NCBI GenBank assembly: GCA_016199305.1
Contig: JACQGZ010000250.1
Coordinates: 1-5,210 of the forward strand
DNA: 5,210 bases
Direction of reading: 5' to 3'
DNA from: Armatimonadota bacterium
Lineage (GTDB): Bacteria > Sysuimicrobiota > Sysuimicrobiia > Sysuimicrobiales > Humicultoraceae
Below the pieces are notes generated by a model that was given only the letters and a program-made list of their open reading frames with translations, had not been told where the DNA came from and searched no databases. Every line of letters starts with the position of its first letter. Position 1 is the first letter of the stretch. This document shows positions 1 through 5,210 of the stretch, in pieces. Made by a program: the position numbers and the translations under genes.

Positions 1-3
1 AAT

Positions 4-8
4 GGAGG
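4..8 (+). promoter_or_regulatory. Shine-Dalgarno for the SRPBCC gene
   Basis: GGAGG is a strong match to the 16S rRNA anti-SD. It lies 9 bases before the ATG at 18, which is a good spacing, but only 3 bases before the in-frame GTG at 12. This favours ATG 18 as the start. A second GGAGG at 41-45 is only 2 bases from the ATG at 48 and is less suitable. Confidence 0.5.
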
Positions 9-17
9 CGGGTGGAG

Positions 18-317
18 ATGGAGACGGGACGCGACGCGCGGGAGGCGATGGTGATCAGGCTGGACAGCGATATCGCCGCGCCGCCCCAGCGAGTGTGGCA
101 GATCATGGGGACGGTCGAGGGAATGATAGCGACGCTGGTCACCATCAGGCTCGAACCTCACCACGGAGGGACCCATGTGACGCTGGTCCATAGCGGGTTC
201 GCGCACCTGCCGGAGGCGATCGCCCGGGCGGCCTACGAAGGGTATCGGGGCGGCTGGACGAGCGACGGGGATCTGGAACGCCTGAAGCAACTGGTGGAGG
301 GCGCGGAGGTCGCCTAG
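18..317 (+). CDS. SRPBCC (AHSA1-like) domain protein, short form
   Basis: This is a small protein of the START/Bet v1-like SRPBCC superfamily, AHSA1 branch, probably cytoplasmic. Its ligand is unknown. Seen: the first strand with the typical AP-P-RVW signature (residues IAAPPQRVW), then almost at once the C-terminal half: strand LVTIRLEPHHGGTHVTLVH, a following SGF, and the long last helix with GYRGGW and a final L--LK-LVEGA. AHSA1 proteins are usually about 140-160 aa. This one is about 100, and the central strands with the usual WW and W-P-H region are missing, so it looks like an in-frame internal deletion around bases 97-135. The start is chosen for the GGAGG at 4-8. GTG 12 and ATG 48 are alternatives, and the frame is open to the left edge, so it could begin further upstream. 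It lies 20 bases before an ArsR-type gene, a common partnership. The family call is fairly secure; a working fold is not. Confidence 0.65.
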   Translation: METGRDAREAMVIRLDSDIAAPPQRVWQIMGTVEGMIATLVTIRLEPHHGGTHVTLVHSGFAHLPEAIARAAYEGYRGGWTSDGDLERLKQLVEGAEVA

Positions 318-323
318 TCGGTC

Positions 324-333
324 TTCAGCTGAA
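324..333. promoter_or_regulatory. Perfect 10-bp palindrome before arsR-like gene (possible operator)
   Basis: TTCAGCTGAA is perfectly self-complementary and ends 4 bases before the ATG of the ArsR-family gene. It fills half of the 20-base gap after the SRPBCC stop and is AT-richer than its surroundings. SdpR/ArsR-type repressors often bind inverted repeats near their own start and repress themselves, so an autoregulatory site is plausible. Classical ArsR operators are longer (about 12-2-12), and palindromes of this length occur by chance a few times in a window of this size. Confidence 0.25.
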
Positions 334-337
334 TCAC

Positions 338-679
338 ATGCCCCGGTCGTCGCCCTACCGTGCTGTCTCCGACGCCACCCGCCGCCGCATCCTCGATCTG
401 CTGCGGGATCTGGGACCCCAGCGCGCCGGCGACATCGCGGCGCGGTTTCCCGCGGTGAGCCGGCCCGCCGTGAGCAGGCACCTGCGGGTCCTGCGGCTCT
501 CGGGACTGGTCGAGGAGGCTCAGAACGGCCGCGAGCGCTGGTACCGTCTGAACCCGGCTCCGCTTCGTCAGATGTACCAGGAGTGGCTGCGCCATTACGA
601 AGCCTTCTGGTCCGAACGGCTGCGCGCGTTGAAGCGTGTTGTCGAAGAAGATGAACGCCGGCGCCGCCCGCGCAGGTAG
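338..679 (+). CDS. ArsR-family winged-helix transcriptional repressor (SdpR-like)
   Basis: This is a DNA-binding repressor of 113 aa, a normal length for the family. Helix 1 is SDATRRRILDLL (residues 11-22). The helix-turn-helix spans about residues 31-58, with recognition-helix core SRPAVSRHLRVLR (41-53) followed by SGLV. The wing is about 59-72 (RERWYRLN). A C-terminal aromatic/charged dimer helix contains Y80, W83, Y87, F90, W91 and RLRALKRVVEE, and the tail is Arg-rich. The protein has no cysteine, so the ELCVCDL-type metal site is absent and a metal-sensing ArsR/SmtB role is unlikely. The form with a long W--RL-AL end is typical of repressors paired with SRPBCC or membrane genes. No clear SD precedes the ATG; a 10-bp palindrome lies just upstream. 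The family call is firm; target and inducer are unknown. Confidence 0.88.
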   Translation: MPRSSPYRAVSDATRRRILDLLRDLGPQRAGDIAARFPAVSRPAVSRHLRVLRLSGLVEEAQNGRERWYRLNPAPLRQMYQEWLRHYEAFWSERLRALKRVVEEDERRRRPRR

Positions 680-680
680 C

Positions 681-707
681 CCGTCGGGGAGAGCCGTCCG
701 AGGAGAG
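681..707 (+). repeat. Imperfect 13/14-bp tandem repeat
   Basis: CCGTCGGGGAGAG (681-693) is followed directly by CCGTCCGAGGAGAG (694-707). The copies differ by one inserted base and one G/A change. Both end in a purine run resembling a Shine-Dalgarno. The second copy provides AGGAG at 701-705, 4 bases before an ATG at 710. It may be a local duplication; a function is not evident. Confidence 0.4.
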
Positions 708-728
708 AGATGGCACCGGTGCAGAGGG

Positions 729-815
729 ATGGGCGCGCACCCCGGCATCCTGCGCGACTACAACATCGGGTGGTGGGAGTTTCCTATCCGGTTGCCCTCT
801 CTGGCGGCGGCTTGA
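729..815 (+). CDS. Possible 28-aa mini-ORF, Trp-rich (peptide or gene remnant)
   Basis: ATG 729 to TGA 813 encodes a 28-aa peptide containing ILRDYNIGWWEFPIRLP. The mix of residues, including one Asn, two Trp and two Ile, looks more like real protein than the Arg/Gly/Pro-rich products of wrong-frame reading in this DNA. I do not recognise a family. The bases before the ATG (AGAGGG, 723-728) are purine-rich but touch the start codon, so the SD is poor. It could be a small peptide, or the surviving N-terminus of a gene that once followed the ArsR repressor and was lost, matching the shortened SRPBCC gene on the other side. Its TGA is also the last in-frame stop before the gene at 864. Confidence 0.25.
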   Translation: MGAHPGILRDYNIGWWEFPIRLPSLAAA

Positions 816-863
816 CGCCCGAATGCAAAGGGACTCCGCCGGACCCCGACGAAAAGGCCCTCT

Positions 864-1163
864 ATGATCCTGGTGCGCACGTGGTTCCGGACCAAGTGGG
901 GCGCGGCCGGCACCGTGGTGGAACTGCTCAAGGGGATCTCGGTGACGCTGGAGGCGGAGCGCCGCGCGCGCATCTACACCGACCTCTCCGGCGACCTCTT
1001 CGTCGTCACCTGGGAGACGGAGTGGCCCAACCTGGCCGCCTACGAGGCGGCGTTCGAGGAACTGCGCCAGAGCGAAGAGTACCGTGAACTGATGACCGAG
1101 ATCGTCGATCTCGTCGAAACGGGAGGCCGCGACTACCTCCTCCGCCGGTGGCCTGAAGAATAG
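864..1163 (+). CDS. NIPSNAP/ABM-like dimeric alpha/beta-barrel protein
   Basis: This 99-aa protein has the layout of a ferredoxin-like dimeric alpha/beta-barrel (NIPSNAP or antibiotic-biosynthesis-monooxygenase type). Strand 1 is MILVRTWFRTKWG. A helix at about 15-30 ends in TLEAE. Strands follow as RRARIYTDLSGDLFVVTWETEW (about 33-54), then helix NLAAYEAAFEELRQSEEYRELMTEIVDLVETG (about 56-87) and a last strand RDYLLRRW. The helix with AAYE and a short gap before EEYRE is typical of the group, and the usual length is about 95-110 aa. Such proteins act as small dimers; many have no assigned reaction, and no catalytic residue can be named here. The start is unambiguous: AAAAGG lies 6 bases upstream, and there is no other start codon between it and the in-frame TGA at 813-815. 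It is the first gene of the tight + strand cluster, 19 bases before the next. The fold call is good; function is unknown. Confidence 0.72.
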   Translation: MILVRTWFRTKWGAAGTVVELLKGISVTLEAERRARIYTDLSGDLFVVTWETEWPNLAAYEAAFEELRQSEEYRELMTEIVDLVETGGRDYLLRRWPEE

Positions 1164-1182
1164 GCTGCGGCGGCCGTCGGCG

Positions 1183-1563
1183 GTGCCCATCGAGGTGAGC
1201 CGCAAGGTGTTCGCCCGGCTGGTCGAGGAGGCCCTGGCCAGCATCCCGGAACCGCTGCGCGCGCGCATGGACAATGTGGGGATCATCATCGAGGACTGGC
1301 CGACCCCCGAGCAGCTGGAGACCGCCGGAGTGGACCCGGAGGATGACCTCTTCGGGCTCTACGAGGGCATCCCGCTGATCGAGCGGGGCATCGTGGCCGA
1401 TCCGCTGCTGCCCGATCGGATCACCATCTTCCAGGGCCCGCTGGAGGAGGCGTGCGGGTCCGAAGAGGAGATCCGCGAGGAGGTCCGGCGGACGGTCATC
1501 CACGAGGTGGCGCACCACTTCGGCATGGACGAGTCGGCGCTGGCCGACCTGGGGTACGACTGA
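1183..1563 (+). CDS. Zincin-like metallopeptidase family protein (Zincin_1, formerly DUF1025)
   Basis: This is a predicted small zinc-dependent peptidase of 126 aa, close to the usual family size, probably cytoplasmic. Seen: an N-terminal helix EVSRKVFARLVEEALASIPEPLRARMDNV (about 4-32), which is the family's standard opening; strand VGIIIEDWP; then the conserved segment DLFGLYEGIPLIER (about 55-68) and strand RITIFQGPLEEA. The active site is H107-E-V-A-H-H-F-G-M-D-E117, which fits HExxHxxGxxE: H107, H111 and E117 as metal ligands and E108 as catalytic base. All key residues are present. Physiological substrates of this family are largely unknown. GTG 1183 fits the family's N-terminus; there is no clear SD, so it may depend on coupling to the gene 19 bases upstream. 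The next gene, sppA, starts at the base after its TGA, suggesting coupled translation of the two peptidases. Confidence 0.88.
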   Translation: MPIEVSRKVFARLVEEALASIPEPLRARMDNVGIIIEDWPTPEQLETAGVDPEDDLFGLYEGIPLIERGIVADPLLPDRITIFQGPLEEACGSEEEIREEVRRTVIHEVAHHFGMDESALADLGYD

Positions 1564-3237
1564 GTGGGTGTGCTGATCGATCTGATCCGGAATCTCTTCC
1601 GGCTGCTGGCCAATCTGCTGGCCGCCGCCGGCCCCAGTCCTCAGTATGTCGTGCTGGACCTGGCCGGTGCCTACCCGGAGCGCCGCGTGCCGCGGCGGCG
1701 CCTCCTGTCCTTGCGCGATCTGGCCCGCCCCGGCGGCCAAGCCGAGGAGAGTCTGGAGGAACTGCGCGCCACACTCGACCGGCTGGCCCGCGCGCCGGGC
1801 GTGCGCGGGGTCATCGTGCGGGTGGGGGAACTGGGAGGCGGCGCGGCCACCGTGCAGCGGCTGCGGGAGACACTGCTGGCCGTGCGCCGGGCCGGCCGCC
1901 GCGTGATCGCCTACCTGACCACGGTGACGCTGCCCCAGTACTATCTGGCCTGCGCCGCCGACGAGATCTTCCTGCCCGAGAGCGCCTCCTTCGCCATCAC
2001 CGGCCCCCGCGCCGAGGTCACCTTCTTCCGCGCCGCCTTCGACCGCATCGGTATCGCCCCGGAATTTGACAGCATCGCCGAGTACAAGACCGCCGCCGAT
2101 CCATTTCGCCGGGCGGCGATGTCGCCCACCCACCGGGAGATGGTCGATGCCCTCCTCGACTCGATCCTGGGGCAGACCGCCGACGACATCGCCGCGGCCC
2201 GGCGGATCAGTCCGGAGGCGGTGCGCGCCGCGATCGACCGGTCGCCCCTCACGGCGGCGGAGGCGCTGGAGGCCGGGCTGGTTGACGGCATTCTCTACGA
2301 GGACGAACTGCCGGCCCGCCTGGGCGCAGCCGGCCCGCCGGTGCGGATCGCGCCCTGGGCGCAGACCCGCCGGCGCGTCCCCCTGCCGTACGAGTGGCGG
2401 TCTTGGCAGGATGTCATCGCGGTGGTGACGTTGCGCGGGGCCATCGTTCCCGGAGAGAGCCGCGACTTCCCGGTCCCGATCCCCCTGCTGGGACGGCAGC
2501 TGGCGGGCGCGGCGACCGTCGCGCGCGCCTTTCGCGCCGCCGAACGGCTGCGCCGGGCTCGGGCGCTGGTGTTTGTGGTGGACTCGCCGGGCGGTTCGGC
2601 GCTGGGTTCCGATCTCATCTGGCGTGAGGTGGAGCGGGTGAAGCGCGGCAGACCCGTCGTCGTCTTCATGGGCGACGTCGCCGGCTCCGGCGGCTACTAC
2701 GTCTCCTGCGGAGCGCACCGGGTCATCGCCAGCCCCTCCACGCTCACCGGATCGATCGGTGTGGTGGAAGGCAAACTGGTCTTCGCCGACCTCTACGAAC
2801 GGTACGGCCTGCACCGCGAAGTGCTGGCCCGGGGCACGACGGCCACCATCGCCTCCGGGTTCACCCGGCTGAACGAGACGGAATGGGAGCGCATGCGCGC
2901 GGAGATGGCGGACACCTATATCCGGTTCAAGCGCCGGGTCACCGACGGGCGCGGCCGCCCGGAGCCGGAGATCGAGGCGATTGCCCGGGGGCGGGTGTGG
3001 ACGGGGCACCAGGCCTTGGAGCACGGCCTGGTCGACGAGCTGGGCGACTTCAATCTGGCGGTGCGGCGCGCCCGCGAACTCGCCGGCATCCCGGAGGGGC
3101 GCGCGGTGACCGTTGCCACCGTCCGTTCCCCGCGGGCCGCGCCCTCGCCGCACTTTCCATCCGCGTTTGACGAGATGCTGGCCGGCCTCCGCCAGGTGCG
3201 GGCCCTGGCGGACGAGCGCGCCCTCCTGCTGATGTGA
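1564..3237 (+). CDS. sppA: Signal peptide peptidase SppA, long (67K-type) S49 serine protease
   Basis: This is a membrane-associated protease that degrades signal peptides left after preprotein processing. It has two S49 domains, as in E. coli SppA (618 aa; here 557). The N-terminal domain (about 28-250) carries the general-base Lys in AEYKTAADPF (K175), after the degenerate motif YYLACAADEIFLPE (126-139). The C-terminal domain (about 282-510) has VVDSPGGSALGSDLI (338-352) and the nucleophile Ser in GDVAGSGGYYVSCGA (S375), followed by TLTGSIGV. K175 and S375 are 200 residues apart, the same as K209/S409 in E. coli, so the inter-domain dyad appears intact. Residues 1-22 are Leu-rich but interrupted by Asp, Arg and Asn, more like an amphipathic surface anchor than a full membrane span. 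The GTG start touches the previous TGA; GTG 1570 is an alternative. The stop overlaps the next start by 4 bases. Confidence 0.95.
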   Translation: MGVLIDLIRNLFRLLANLLAAAGPSPQYVVLDLAGAYPERRVPRRRLLSLRDLARPGGQAEESLEELRATLDRLARAPGVRGVIVRVGELGGGAATVQRLRETLLAVRRAGRRVIAYLTTVTLPQYYLACAADEIFLPESASFAITGPRAEVTFFRAAFDRIGIAPEFDSIAEYKTAADPFRRAAMSPTHREMVDALLDSILGQTADDIAAARRISPEAVRAAIDRSPLTAAEALEAGLVDGILYEDELPARLGAAGPPVRIAPWAQTRRRVPLPYEWRSWQDVIAVVTLRGAIVPGESRDFPVPIPLLGRQLAGAATVARAFRAAERLRRARALVFVVDSPGGSALGSDLIWREVERVKRGRPVVVFMGDVAGSGGYYVSCGAHRVIASPSTLTGSIGVVEGKLVFADLYERYGLHREVLARGTTATIASGFTRLNETEWERMRAEMADTYIRFKRRVTDGRGRPEPEIEAIARGRVWTGHQALEHGLVDELGDFNLAVRRARELAGIPEGRAVTVATVRSPRAAPSPHFPSAFDEMLAGLRQVRALADERALLLM

Positions 3238-4088
3238 CGGCCGTGGATCAGGCGCACCCCACCCGGGTCCAGGTGCTGCGCAGCGGCAGCGGCGGCAACG
3301 CCATCTTCGTGGAGGTGGCCCGCACCCGTCTGCTCATCGATGTCGGGTTACCGCTGGAGGGGATCGTCCGGTTGCTCGCGCCCCTGAGCCTGACACCGTC
3401 CGACCTCTCCGCCGTCCTGCTCACCCACGAGCACGACGACCACGCCCGCGGGGCGGGTTCGCTCAGCCGCGCGGCGGGCATCCCCGTGCTGGCCAATGAG
3501 CGGACGCTGGCGCGGGCCGCGCCTTTCCTCGGCGGGGCCCGCACGGAGCGCTTCACCACGGGCATCCCTTTCGCCGTGGGGGAGATCCAGATCGACCCCT
3601 TTCCGGTGCCGCACGATGCCGCCGAGCCCGTCGGCTTCCTCCTGACGGCGGGGGGAATCCGGATCGTGGTGGCCTATGATCTGGGAGAGGCAAGCGATCC
3701 GCTGCGCGAGCGGCTGCCCTCCGCCGACCTGATCCTCCTGGAGGCCAACTATGATCCCCGCCTCCTGGGGGTCGGCACCTATCCCTGGTTTCTGAAGAAC
3801 CGCATCCTCGGCGGGATGGGGCACTTGTCCAACGACCGCGCCGCGGAGGCGGTGGTGCGGGCGGCCCGCGGGGGTCGGGCGCAGACCGTCCTGCTCATCC
3901 ACCTCAGCGACGTGAACAACCTGCTGCCGCTCGCGCGCGACACGGTGCGTTGGGCGCTGGAGCGCGAAGGGATCGCCGCCTCCCGGGTCGAGGCGGTGCG
4001 GTCCAACGGGGCCGGCCCGCTGTGGGAGGCGACCGCGGGCGCGGTGGGGCTTCCGGCGACCGTCCTGGAGGATGCGGCCGCTCCCTGA
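3234..4088 (+). CDS. MBL-fold metallo-hydrolase, WalJ/YycJ-like
   Basis: This is a cytoplasmic metallo-beta-lactamase-fold enzyme of 284 aa, similar in length to YycJ/WalJ (about 260 aa), a family credited with 5'-3' exonuclease activity linked to mismatch repair and cell-wall homeostasis in Firmicutes. Motifs in order: SGSGGN (17-22), LLIDVGLP (33-40), metal site THEHDDH (64-70: H65, H67, D69, H70), PHDAAEPVGF (126-135) with H127, D149 in AYDLG (usually TDxG), LLEANYDPRLL (168-178), GHLSN (196-200) with H197, and LIHLSDVNN (221-229) with H223. All expected metal ligands are present, and the GHLSN and HLS-NN segments set this family apart from generic MBL hydrolases. The GTG start overlaps the sppA stop (ATGTGA), so translation is likely coupled. 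GTG 3243 is an alternative start. There is no walR/walK two-component system in view, so the symbol walJ is not assigned. Confidence 0.88.
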   Translation: MTAVDQAHPTRVQVLRSGSGGNAIFVEVARTRLLIDVGLPLEGIVRLLAPLSLTPSDLSAVLLTHEHDDHARGAGSLSRAAGIPVLANERTLARAAPFLGGARTERFTTGIPFAVGEIQIDPFPVPHDAAEPVGFLLTAGGIRIVVAYDLGEASDPLRERLPSADLILLEANYDPRLLGVGTYPWFLKNRILGGMGHLSNDRAAEAVVRAARGGRAQTVLLIHLSDVNNLLPLARDTVRWALEREGIAASRVEAVRSNGAGPLWEATAGAVGLPATVLEDAAAP

Positions 4089-5210
4089 GGCCTTTTTCCG
4101 CGGACACGCGACGGAGCCACTGCGCCGGGCGGCCATGCGCTGCCTGGAGCGGGCGCTGCGCGCCGCCGATCCTGCCGCCGCCGTGCGCCGGACGGTGCAG
4201 GTGGAGGGGTACCGGCTCTCTGTCGCCGGTGAGAGCTACGACCTCCGCGAGGTCAGAGCCGTCACTGCCGTCGGAGGAGGACAGGCGGCGGCGGCGCTGG
4301 CCGCCGCGCTGGAAGAGCTCCTCGGCGACCGCCTGGCCGGCGGCTTGGTGAGCGTGAAGTACGGACACACGGTCCCGACCACGCGCATCGAAGTGCGGGA
4401 AGCTGGACATCCGCTGCCCGATGCGGCCTCGACGGCCGCCGCGGCGGCGGTGCTCGCCCTGGCCGATCGCGCCGGAGAGGGCGACCTGGTTTTTGTCCTC
4501 CTCTCGGGAGGCGGCTCCGCGCTGCTGACCGCCCCGAGCGAGGGCGTCAGCCTCGAGGACAAGCTCACCATCAGCCGGCTGCTCCTGGCGGCGGGAGCGC
4601 CGATCGGCGAACTCAACGCCGTGCGCAAGCATCTCTCACGCATCAAAGGCGGGCGCCTCGCCCGGCGCATCGCGCCCGCCCGCATGGTGACACTGGCCCT
4701 CTCCGACGTCCTGGGCAATCCCCTCGACGTCATCGCCTCCGGCCCGACCGCACCCGATCCGACCACCTTCGGCGACGCACTGGAGGTCCTCCAACGACGG
4801 GGCGTCCTCGCTGCCGCTCCTCCCGCAGCCGTGGCGCATCTGCGCGACGGTGCCGCGGGGCGCGCCCCGGAGACGCCGAAGCCCGGCGATCCGATCTTCG
4901 ACCGGACGCACTCCGTGATCATCGGCGACCTCGCCCTGGCGCTGCGCGCGGCGGAGGCGGCCGCGGCGGATCAGGGATTCGCCACCGTGGTCCTCGCGGA
5001 GGCGGTCGAAGGGGAGGCCCGCGAGGTAGGTGCCGCCCTGGGCCGGCGCGCCCGGGAGGCGCACGAGGGGCGCTACGGCTCCCTTCCGGTGTGCCTGCTG
5101 CAGGGTGGGGAGACGACGGTGACCGTCCGCGGGAAGGGGAGAGGCGGACGCAACCAGGAAGTAGCCCTCGCCGCCGCGATGGAGATTGCCGCGCTGCCCG
5201 CGACGCTGGT
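4072..5210 (+). CDS. Glycerate 2-kinase (GckA/MOFRL family), 3' end outside window
   Basis: Glycerate 2-kinase phosphorylates D-glycerate with ATP to 2-phosphoglycerate, feeding glycolysis from glyoxylate, serine or non-phosphorylative sugar breakdown; cytoplasmic. 379 codons are visible; the family is about 420-450 aa (T. maritima enzyme about 417), so some 50-60 residues are missing, including the expected TDG-DGPTDAAG segment. Motifs: ALRAADP (28-34), VKYGH (95-99), GHPLPD (112-117), SGGGSALL (145-152), N182 and VRKHLSRIKGGRLA (184-197), LSDVLGNPLDVIASGPT (210-226), IIGD (283-286, usually IGN), and GGETTVTVRGKGRGGRNQE (345-363), with the conserved Arg at R360. Odd: the early GKA motif reads G-G-G-Q-A, with Gln (Q71, CAG at 4282-4284) where the family has its active-site Lys. 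ATG 4072 overlaps the previous gene by 17 bases; GGAGG at 4067-4071 touches the start, so coupling is likely. ATG 4135 would be too late. The family call is secure; catalytic competence is not. Confidence 0.93.
   Translation, partial: MRPLPEAFFRGHATEPLRRAAMRCLERALRAADPAAAVRRTVQVEGYRLSVAGESYDLREVRAVTAVGGGQAAAALAAALEELLGDRLAGGLVSVKYGHTVPTTRIEVREAGHPLPDAASTAAAAAVLALADRAGEGDLVFVLLSGGGSALLTAPSEGVSLEDKLTISRLLLAAGAPIGELNAVRKHLSRIKGGRLARRIAPARMVTLALSDVLGNPLDVIASGPTAPDPTTFGDALEVLQRRGVLAAAPPAAVAHLRDGAAGRAPETPKPGDPIFDRTHSVIIGDLALALRAAEAAAADQGFATVVLAEAVEGEAREVGAALGRRAREAHEGRYGSLPVCLLQGGETTVTVRGKGRGGRNQEVALAAAMEIAALPATL

Larger units (their letters stand above)
680..863. other. 184-base gap between the ArsR gene and the downstream cluster
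   Basis: This is the only sizeable gap in the window. It holds an imperfect tandem repeat (681-707), a 10-bp palindrome GCACCGGTGC (713-722), a possible 28-codon ORF (729-815), and an AAAAGG (852-857) placed 6 bases before the ATG at 864. A TTGACG at 812-817 resembles a -35 box, but nothing like a -10 box lies 16-18 bases further on. I see no U-tract terminator. If the downstream genes have their own promoter it should lie here, but I cannot point to it. Confidence 0.5.

Noticed and set aside
320..679. Metal-sensing ArsR/SmtB regulator
   Set aside because: The protein contains no cysteine and lacks the ELCVCDL-type site, so a metal-sensor label is not supported.
812..868. TTGACG (812-817) and TATGAT (863-868) as a promoter pair
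   Set aside because: They are about 45 bases apart, and the TATGAT includes the start codon at 864, so they cannot form a normal promoter for that gene.
710..1087. 125-codon + strand frame with AGGAG 4 bases before its ATG
   Set aside because: From 864 on it is a shadow of the NIPSNAP-like gene, and its product is Arg/Gly/His-rich without recognisable structure. Only its start signal looks real.
1452..2069. 205-codon + strand frame spanning the zincin/sppA junction
   Set aside because: A wrong-frame reading of two well-supported genes; the product is Arg/Gly/Pro-rich.
1006..3153. Open frame of 715 codons on the - strand opposite the NIPSNAP-like, zincin and sppA genes
   Set aside because: Its codons are in register with the sppA and zincin frames, so its stops would require TTA, CTA or TCA codons in those genes, which are avoided at this GC content. 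The product is Arg/Gly/His/Gln-rich with no family motif, whereas the + strand proteins have intact catalytic motifs.
4067..4097. GGAG...CTCC stem followed by TTTTT as an intrinsic terminator
   Set aside because: The stem is only 4 bp, the T run starts 9 bases after it, and the region lies in the overlap of two coding genes and the start of the glycerate kinase.
3348..4136. 262-codon open frame on the - strand opposite the MBL hydrolase gene
   Set aside because: Same GC-driven artefact; low-complexity product, and the + strand holds a complete recognisable enzyme.
3904..4922. Open frames of 242 and 228 codons on the - strand (3904-4632, 4236-4922)
   Set aside because: Opposite the glycerate kinase gene, whose motifs run continuously through the region; products are Ala/Arg/Ser-rich with no family features.

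Overview
The window is about 5.2 kb of very GC-rich bacterial DNA. By hand count it is roughly 60-67 % GC at the left end and 72-75 % in sampled lines further right. Genes are densely packed on the + strand, several use GTG starts, and there are no introns, RNA genes, CRISPR arrays or transposase genes. The families present (ArsR-like repressor, Zincin_1 metallopeptidase, long-form SppA, WalJ/YycJ-like MBL hydrolase, MOFRL-type glycerate 2-kinase) suggest a free-living high-GC bacterium, perhaps of a Chloroflexota-like or deep Terrabacteria lineage. That placement is a guess from style and gene mix; no taxonomic marker is present.

Left part, 1-863: a small ArsR/SRPBCC regulatory module. An AHSA1-type SRPBCC protein that appears to lack the middle of its fold is followed 20 bases later by a cysteine-free ArsR-family repressor of the SdpR-like kind. 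A 10-bp perfect palindrome lies just before the repressor start. A 184-base gap follows, holding a short imperfect tandem repeat and a possible 28-codon Trp-rich ORF. The short SRPBCC and the orphan mini-ORF suggest that this module is eroding or has been rearranged.

Right part, 864-5210: five genes in one direction, spaced like an operon (gaps of 19 and 0 bases, then overlaps of 4 and 17 bases). They encode a small NIPSNAP-like dimeric alpha/beta-barrel protein, a Zincin_1 metallopeptidase with HEVAHHFGMDE, a 557-aa tandem-domain signal peptide peptidase SppA with an intact Lys/Ser dyad, a WalJ/YycJ-like metallo-beta-lactamase-fold hydrolase, and a glycerate 2-kinase cut by the right edge. 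Two proteolysis-related genes sit side by side with no gap between them. The hydrolase and kinase look like housekeeping genes co-transcribed with them; no single shared pathway is evident.

The most notable single observation is in the glycerate kinase. The near-invariant active-site lysine of the GKA motif is a glutamine (Q71), although every other visible family motif is well kept. I see no convincing novel multi-gene defence, mobile or retroelement system here.
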